Shown in pieces: positions 30,716 through 33,078 of a stretch of DNA of 33,078 bases. Location: NCBI GenBank assembly GCA_015499995.1, contig JADNRV010000453.1, positions 1-33,078 on the forward strand, in the 5' to 3' direction. Origin of the DNA: Flammula alnicola (lineage: Eukaryota > Basidiomycota > Agaricomycetes > Agaricales > Strophariaceae). Below the pieces are notes generated by a model, which did not search any database, had not been told where the DNA came from, and saw nothing but the letters and a program-made list of their open reading frames with translations. The position numbers and the translations under genes are program-made. Within the stretch, counting starts at the first letter, position 1, and each line of letters starts with the position of its first letter.

Positions 30716-32600
30716 ATGGCTCCAAAACTCCTCAAACTGAAAGGAACCGACCTCATTCATGGCGACACTGAACTCGCTGGAGTAGAGGTAGCTCCATCCA
30801 TCTCGGTGTCAACCAGTGCGTCTACGTCCAGGCATTCCAAATGCACGCTAATCCGCCCTTTGTTTAGCCTTTAGGGCTCCCAACCCTCTCGAAGCGCAAG
30901 ATTTCAGCCTGGCAGATGTTGACATGAGAAACCCTGGGCGACATGTTTATTCGCGATACACACAGCAAGTGTCCACCCGAGCTGAACATATTCTAAGTCG
31001 CATTAATGCGAGTGGTGTTTACTTCCATTCTAAATCACGAAGTTAACCCCTTGTGATGCGACTGTCGTTTAGGATGGCTTGCGATTACCTATTCGTCAGG
31101 CCTTTCAGCTTCTTACGCAGTACGCTTTGTTTCTGCATGTGACCAGGAGACAGACATTAAACTTTACTACAGGCTCTTGTCTTCTATCGCCCCAAACGCA
31201 TTGCCATCAGAGGCGGTTATCATGGATGTCATGCTACGATTGACGTCTTTAAGAAGAACCAAGGGATTCAGGTAGAATTGATCGACCTAGATTCCGAGTA
31301 CCGGCCTGGCGATCTTTGTTGGTTGGAAACGCCTCTAAACCCCACAGGAGAGTCAAGGTAAGCCCTGCATCTTCTGTTATTCTGTGCTTCCTTACTCAGC
31401 GCTCTACGTACAGGGACATCCAATATTATGCAGACAAGGTCGGCCCATTTTTAAAATTATACTCGTGCAGATGATCAACTTAGACTCGCCTTCTTACTCT
31501 CCAGATACATAAAGTCGGCGGAAAATTGCTAGTTGATTCGACCTTTGGCCCTCCACCACTCCAGTACCCATTTAGATTTGGAGCAGACTGGTGAGCTATT
31601 TCCATCGCGCTTTTCGTCCACCTAATAATCTCGCTATAGCGTGCTTCATTCAGGTGTGCAATTCTATTATCCTGTTTTTAAGTACTCGCCTAAGCCAAAA
31701 TGCACATATTCCTAGGTACCAAATACTTCGGAGGTCATTCAGACTTGTTGGCAGGCGTTTTGGTCGTAAAGACGCGTGAGGATTGGAACCAGGTCAGTTC
31801 GTCTCAAGTTTCTCCCAGACACATAATAGTAATCTCCCCCGCTCTACGACAGCTTCACAGTGATCGTACATTTTTAGGCAGTATGATGGGCTCATTGGAG
31901 TCGTGGCTACTCCTTCGTTCGTTGAGGACTCTCCATCTCAGAGTACCCCGCCAATCCGCCTCTGCTGCGATTCTCGCGCAGTGGCTGGACTCTGTTGCGA
32001 AAACGCCTGTTGGAAAGACATATGATGGAGTTCCAGGTGGAATCCTGACGCATGTCTGGCATTCCTCTCTGCAAGGGGTCGATGACCGTGGATTCGACCC
32101 TAGCAAACAAATGCAAGGAGGCTGGAATGCTACGTTCGCTATTCTTGTAAGATATTATACCTCCTCAAAAAATCTGGCAGATGAACTAACGAAGAGGATA
32201 GCTCGCAAAGCCAGAATATGCTTTAGAATTGCCGCATATTCTGCATTATTTCGTTGTGAGTAAAGCAACACGGGCATATATGAAGCAAATGTATCTTATT
32301 TATTTGAACAGCCTGCCACTAGCCTTGGTGGCGTCGAGTCCTTGGTCGAACACCGCATTCAGAGCGACCCATCTTCTGATCCTCGTCTCATCAGGTTGAG
32401 CATTGGCGTAGAAGACGTCGAAGTAAGTCCTGGAGCTAAAATTAGAACCTATTCGTCATTGAACGGGATTGTGCAGGATTTGAAGGCCGATTTACAGCAA
32501 GCCCTCCAGAAATTGGCTTCGGTGAGTTCTTCCGATGTCCCTATTGAAGATGAATTGTATTTCTAACATGTTTTTTATCCAGGTCAAGGCAAAGTTGTGA
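30716..32600 (+). CDS. Cystathionine gamma-synthase-like PLP enzyme (Cys/Met metabolism family)
   Basis: This is a fold-type I PLP enzyme, 399 aa, of the family that makes or splits cystathionine; the exact reaction cannot be told from sequence. Thirteen exons are 30716-30815, 30868-31011, 31073-31119, 31173-31357, 31414-31438, 31505-31590, 31640-31653 (14 nt), 31716-31792, 31853-32146, 32202-32255, 32312-32422, 32477-32521 and 32583-32600 (1,200 nt, in frame). Visible landmarks are TYSSGLSASYAALVFYRPKR, RGGYHGCHATIDVF, ETPLNPTGESRDIQYYADK, LLVDSTFGPPPLQYPF (PLP-binding Asp), LHSGTKYFGGHSDLLAGV (Schiff-base Lys in GTKY) and ATSLGGVESLVEHRI. The usual YxRxxNPT motif near the N-terminus is YSRYTQQVSTRAE here, as in a fungal subgroup. 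The exon 2-3 junction (INARWLAITY) is the least certain. Confidence 0.9.
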
Positions 32601-32696
32601 ATGGGTTGTCGCCTCGAGTAAGGGCCTAAACACGCTATTTAATATAACGCAGCAATCTAGAAATGGAATTTCTTGAGTTATATTTGTGTCGGGAAT

Positions 32697-33078
32697 GACA
32701 TCTGCCCCGGCCACATCAGGCCTTCGTGAACTTAATTGGCACTTGGCCAACTTGGACAGAACTTTCGAAGGTGTGTCGGAGCGCGAATTGAGTGGGGCTC
32801 TTCCTGTCTGCCCTGGACAACATTTTGTGTTCAGCCATCAACGACGACAACCTCTCTTTTGTACTACCAGCATGCCATCCGTATCGTCGAAACGCTTGTA
32901 TCTGCGAGGTCCGTCTCATCTTGTTTTCTTTGCATCTCTTCTTTACTTCAATCCGTCGATTGTAGGTCTTTGCAAAGATGTCACTGAGGAGGATTTATCC
33001 AAGGCAAGTACGCGGACTACATATTCGTTTAGCAGACATTGATCTACTTTTACCAATAGTACTTATCTTGTTACGGGA
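32697..33078 (+). CDS. Unidentified gene, 5' part, truncated by the window edge
   Basis: A start at 32697 opens MTSAPATSGLRELNWHLANL, then DRTFEG. With the donor at 32773 (GGT followed by gtgtcgg) and acceptor ending 32834, it continues in frame as PSTTTTSLLYYQHAIRIVET and LVSAR. The next exon (from about 32967) reads LCKDVTEEDLSK, ending at a GCAAGT that could be another GC donor at 33004, but its phase does not fit the preceding exon. Either my junction is wrong or a base is missing. The sequence looks helical and cytosolic. I do not recognise the family. Confidence 0.45.

Noticed and set aside
25505..32600. Biosynthetic cluster formed by the Zn2Cys6 regulator, PLP enzyme and secreted protein
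   Set aside because: No backbone synthase, oxidase or transporter is present; the neighbours look like independent genes.

Overview
The window is nuclear DNA of a filamentous basidiomycete, most likely an Agaricomycete. The evidence is dense genes carrying many 45-65 nt GT-AG introns, and protein sequences that read as fungal orthologues of conserved eukaryotic genes (KCH1, VTI1, NCS1, DAD4, UTP12, a Zn2Cys6 regulator). I rebuilt gene models by hand from splice sites and protein-family knowledge. For almost every complete model the exon lengths add up to a multiple of three, and several match known family lengths (the NCS1 model gives 190 aa, as in the animal protein). The exceptions are noted below.

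Layout, left to right: ALG8 3' part (+, 1-666); DRG1/RBG1 GTPase (-, 765-2651, frame broken in the G domain); KCH1 potassium-transport protein (+, 2942-4877); VTI1 SNARE (-, 5213-6153) divergent from EMC3 (+, 6365-7480); NCS1 calcium sensor (-, 7838-8721) divergent from a cysteine-rich fungal protein of unknown function (+, 9127-10634); HSV2-type PROPPIN (+, 11051-12613); DASH subunit DAD4 (+, 12976-13310); arginyltransferase ATE1 (+, 13610-15517). A 2.9-kb AT-rich gene-poor gap follows (15518-18403). Then come IMP4 (+, 18404-19572); aspartyl aminopeptidase APE4/DNPEP (-, 19788-21602) divergent from UTP12/DIP2 (+, 21764-25260); a secreted DPBB protein (-, 25505-26321) divergent from a Zn2Cys6 regulator (+, 26852-30232/30372, two apparent frameshifts); a cystathionine gamma-synthase-like PLP enzyme (+, 30716-32600); and a partial unknown gene at the right edge.

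The genes are mostly housekeeping and do not form one pathway. Loose themes are ribosome biogenesis (IMP4 and UTP12, both SSU processome, separated only by APE4), ER/Golgi/vacuole biology (ALG8, EMC3, VTI1, HSV2, APE4) and calcium/potassium signalling (NCS1, KCH1). I see no secondary-metabolite or defence cluster.

The least ordinary structure is in the gap: a 93-bp tandem repeat split by a 1,083-bp element with 18-bp terminal inverted repeats and a perfect 9-bp target-site duplication. Removing the element and one duplicate copy restores the 93-bp period exactly. Also notable are at least three inferred GC-AG introns, a run of 9-14 nt microexons plus a start-codon-only exon, a cell-cycle-box cluster upstream of DAD4, and single-base gaps that break DRG1 and the Zn2Cys6 gene. 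Those gaps look either like assembly indels or like real allele decay.
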